NCBI RefSeq assembly: GCF_000523515.1
Contig: NZ_AWRU01000006.1
Span: 107,048-152,058, forward strand
Direction of reading: 5' to 3'
From: Pedobacter sp. V48
GTDB taxonomy: Bacteria; Bacteroidota; Bacteroidia; Sphingobacteriales; Sphingobacteriaceae
Length of the DNA stretch: 45,011 nt
The notes beneath the pieces are model-generated. The model saw nothing but the letters and a program-made list of their open reading frames with translations, had not been told where the DNA came from and did no database searches. Every line of letters starts with the position of its first letter. The first letter of the stretch is position 1. Positions 42,771-45,011 of the stretch are shown piece after piece. The position numbers and the translations under genes were made by a program.

Positions 42771-45011
42771 ATGAAATTTTTTCGCAACAAGAAACTATTG
42801 GTCCTGCTTGTCCTTTTTGCTGTAGTGATTGTATGTTCACTGCTGATGTCGTATGATAAGAAAGTGGATTTCAATACTGAAGTAAAACCTATTATTAACA
42901 AAAAATGTATTTCCTGTCACGGAGGCGTGAAAAAACAAGGAGGATTTAGCTTGTTATTCCATGAAGAAGCAATTGCTGCTACTAAAAGTGGTAAGCCTGC
43001 TATTATTCCTGGAGATCCCGATGGAAGTGAGCTGATAAAACGCTTGCTAAGCAAAGATCCTGAAGAGCGCATGCCTTACAAACATGAAGCACTCAATGAA
43101 GATGAGATAGACATTTTTAAAAGGTGGATAAAACAAGGTGCAAAATGGGGTGACCATTGGGCTTATTTGCCAGTAAAAGAGGTAGAAATACCAGATGTCA
43201 GTGGCGACTGGGCTAAGAATGATATTGATAAGTTCATCCTTGAAAAACTGGATGAACAGGAATTAAAACCATCTGCCGAGGCTGACAGACCAACTTTATT
43301 AAGAAGAGCCAGTCTGGATCTGATCGGTATGGCACCTCCAAAAAAACTTGCAGAACAATACTTAGCAGCCAAAGATGGCGATAAAGCCTATCAAATCTTA
43401 GTAGATTCATTAATGGCCTCTCAACGTTTTGGAGAGAAATGGGCATCCATGTGGTTAGATGTTGCCAGATATGCAGATACTAAAGGCTACGAGGCTGATG
43501 TTGGTAGAAACATCTGGCAGTACCGCGATTGGGTAATCCGTGCATTTAATAGGGATATGCCTTACAATGAATTTGTTACTGAACAGATAGCAGGTGATTT
43601 TTTTACAGATCCTACGGACGCACAATATATAGCTACAGCATTTCAAAGAAATACCATGACCAATGATGAGGGTGGTACAAATAATGAAGAGTTTAGGGTT
43701 GCTGCGGTGTTGGATCGTGTTAATACTACCTGGGAAGGATTGCTGAGTACAACATTTGCGTGTGTACAATGTCACAGCCATCCGTATGATCCCTTTAAGC
43801 ATGATGAATTTTATAAATTCATGGCCTATTTTAACAATACAAGGGATGAAGATATTTCGTCGGAATATCCTTTGTTAAGACAGTATGACGATTCCTTACA
43901 AACAAAATTGACTTCATTAACTGAATGGTTAAAGGTCAATGTGTCGCCTGAGAAATCAAAAGAGATTCATAAATTCTTAAAAACGGGTCAACCGGTTATC
44001 AACTCTGTTATCGCTGATAGTATGGTAAATGCGATTATAGGTAATAACAACATCGCACTGTTCTTTAAAAATAATGCTGTAGCAAGGATTCCTGCGGTGA
44101 ACCTTAATAAGGTTGATCAGCTGATCTATCGATATTCATCTGGGAAGCCGGGTGGAAGTATGCAATTAAGGTTAGATAAACCTGGCGGACCGGTAATTGC
44201 CTCGTGGAAAGTTCCTGAGGGCCCTGGCTACCGTAATCTGGCTGTTGATTTTAAGGTTCAAACAGGCGTGCATGATGTTTACCTAACTTATACTAATCCA
44301 ACATCAACTAATAAGGACGAGGTTATTGTATATTTTGATTGGTTCCGCTTTTCGCCACAGTTTCCTGGGAAAGGTAAACCAGGTTATGAAGAAAATAAAG
44401 CATCGTTCTGGACGCTGTTGAATGCCAATGTACAATCGATACCTATTATGGTCGAGAATCCGTCTGACAGATCGCGTAAAACATTTGTGTTTAAGCGTGG
44501 CGCATGGATTACACCAGGAGCAGAAGTACACGCAGGCGTTCCTAAATCTTTAGCCTATGCCATGCCGGCCAATGCCCCAAAAAACAGATTAGGGCTTGCC
44601 ATGTGGCTTACTGATAAAAGGAACCCCTTGCTGTCAAGAACGATGGCCAACCGCTTATGGGAGCAGCTGTTTGGGACTGGTATTGTAGAAACACTTGAAG
44701 ATATGGGCACGCAGGGAATGAACCCTACTCACAAAGAATTGCTGGATCATTTGTCGTGGCAACTCATGAACGATTATAAATGGAGCATGAAGCGGTTGAT
44801 TAAGGAAATGGTGATGAGTGCAACATACAGACAAGATTCAAAAGTTACTGAGGATACAAAAAAGAAAGATCTGTTTAATAAGTATTATGCACGTGGATCG
44901 AGAATGAGGCTAACCGCAGAGCAGATCAGAGACCAGCACCTTTCTGTGAGTGGAATATTAAGTGCCAAGATGTATGGCCCCGGTGTAATGCCATGGCAGC
45001 CAAATGGTATT
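42771..45011 (+). CDS. Planctomycete-type cytochrome / DUF1549-DUF1553 protein (3' truncated by window)
   Basis: The frame stays open for 747 codons to the window edge. It starts with a membrane segment or signal at about residues 8-27, then a PSCyt1-type cytochrome c region with CISCH (Cys46, Cys49, His50). A DUF1549 region at about 145-350 holds a second heme-type site, CVQCH (331-335). A probable carbohydrate-binding, CBM6-like module lies at about 445-528 (IYRYSSGKPGGSMQLRL ... VIVYFDWFRF). DUF1553 begins near 605 (RLGLAMWLTDKRNPLLSRTM). Such proteins, commonest in Planctomycetes, often lie beside DUF1501 genes and may oxidise sugars or sulfated glycans; the function is not proven. The partner gene would lie beyond the window. 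Confidence 0.88.
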   Translation, partial: MKFFRNKKLLVLLVLFAVVIVCSLLMSYDKKVDFNTEVKPIINKKCISCHGGVKKQGGFSLLFHEEAIAATKSGKPAIIPGDPDGSELIKRLLSKDPEERMPYKHEALNEDEIDIFKRWIKQGAKWGDHWAYLPVKEVEIPDVSGDWAKNDIDKFILEKLDEQELKPSAEADRPTLLRRASLDLIGMAPPKKLAEQYLAAKDGDKAYQILVDSLMASQRFGEKWASMWLDVARYADTKGYEADVGRNIWQYRDWVIRAFNRDMPYNEFVTEQIAGDFFTDPTDAQYIATAFQRNTMTNDEGGTNNEEFRVAAVLDRVNTTWEGLLSTTFACVQCHSHPYDPFKHDEFYKFMAYFNNTRDEDISSEYPLLRQYDDSLQTKLTSLTEWLKVNVSPEKSKEIHKFLKTGQPVINSVIADSMVNAIIGNNNIALFFKNNAVARIPAVNLNKVDQLIYRYSSGKPGGSMQLRLDKPGGPVIASWKVPEGPGYRNLAVDFKVQTGVHDVYLTYTNPTSTNKDEVIVYFDWFRFSPQFPGKGKPGYEENKASFWTLLNANVQSIPIMVENPSDRSRKTFVFKRGAWITPGAEVHAGVPKSLAYAMPANAPKNRLGLAMWLTDKRNPLLSRTMANRLWEQLFGTGIVETLEDMGTQGMNPTHKELLDHLSWQLMNDYKWSMKRLIKEMVMSATYRQDSKVTEDTKKKDLFNKYYARGSRMRLTAEQIRDQHLSVSGILSAKMYGPGVMPWQPNGI

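Overview
The window looks like a chromosomal segment from a Bacteroidetes (Bacteroidota) bacterium of the Sphingobacteriaceae, most like Pedobacter. This rests on gene content and order, not on a database search. The supporting signs are a compact mraZ-to-ftsZ division and cell-wall cluster, Bacteroidetes-type promoter boxes (TAnnTTTG) upstream of several genes, few Shine-Dalgarno sites, a long MraY with a family-typical insertion, a TonB receptor with an N-terminal carboxypeptidase-regulatory-like domain, a CotH-type lipoprotein, a DCC-family protein and a planctomycete-type cytochrome protein. No rRNA, tRNA, insertion sequence, prophage or CRISPR array was seen.

Bases 1-277 hold the 3' end of phosphoglycerate kinase and a strong terminator. 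Bases 277-16117 hold the dcw cluster on the plus strand: mraZ, rsmH, ftsL-like, ftsI, murE, mraY, murD, ftsW, murG, murC, ftsQ, ftsA and ftsZ. Most of its genes overlap or touch, so it probably behaves as one operon. It is preceded by a textbook MraZ operator (three TGGTA units in 10-bp phase) and has a pair of DnaA-box-like sites between ftsA and ftsZ. It makes the lipid II precursor (murE, mraY, murD, murG, murC) and the divisome (ftsL, I, W, Q, A, Z). murF and ddl are not in it.

Bases 16150-18010 carry an alpha-oxoamine synthase, probably for sphingolipid or sulfonolipid bases, under its own promoter, and a 58-residue histone H1-like gene. Both are closed by hairpin terminators. The minus-strand block 18018-21680 holds dapA, ligA and an AcpH-like gene. 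tyrS (plus strand) faces a minus-strand set made of a LuxE-type acyl-protein synthetase, a small membrane protein and a penicillin-acylase-family hydrolase. A stand-alone TonB receptor diverges from that set, and a GH31 glucosidase, glgB and a TPR membrane protein follow.

Bases 35139-45011 are more accessory: a decayed PIN-domain toxin remnant, a DCC-family membrane protein behind a 12-bp palindrome, an epimerase, a CotH lipoprotein, a methyltransferase, an exported VOC-fold protein, a Fur-family regulator beside a His-rich zinc/cadmium P-type ATPase, and a large cytochrome/DUF1549/DUF1553 protein that runs off the end. I did not find a clear new multi-gene system. The best leads are the regulatory architectures (MraZ, the ftsA-ftsZ gap, the palindrome at 35385, the Fur-type site at 40453), the lipid gene behind ftsZ and the acylase/LuxE cluster.
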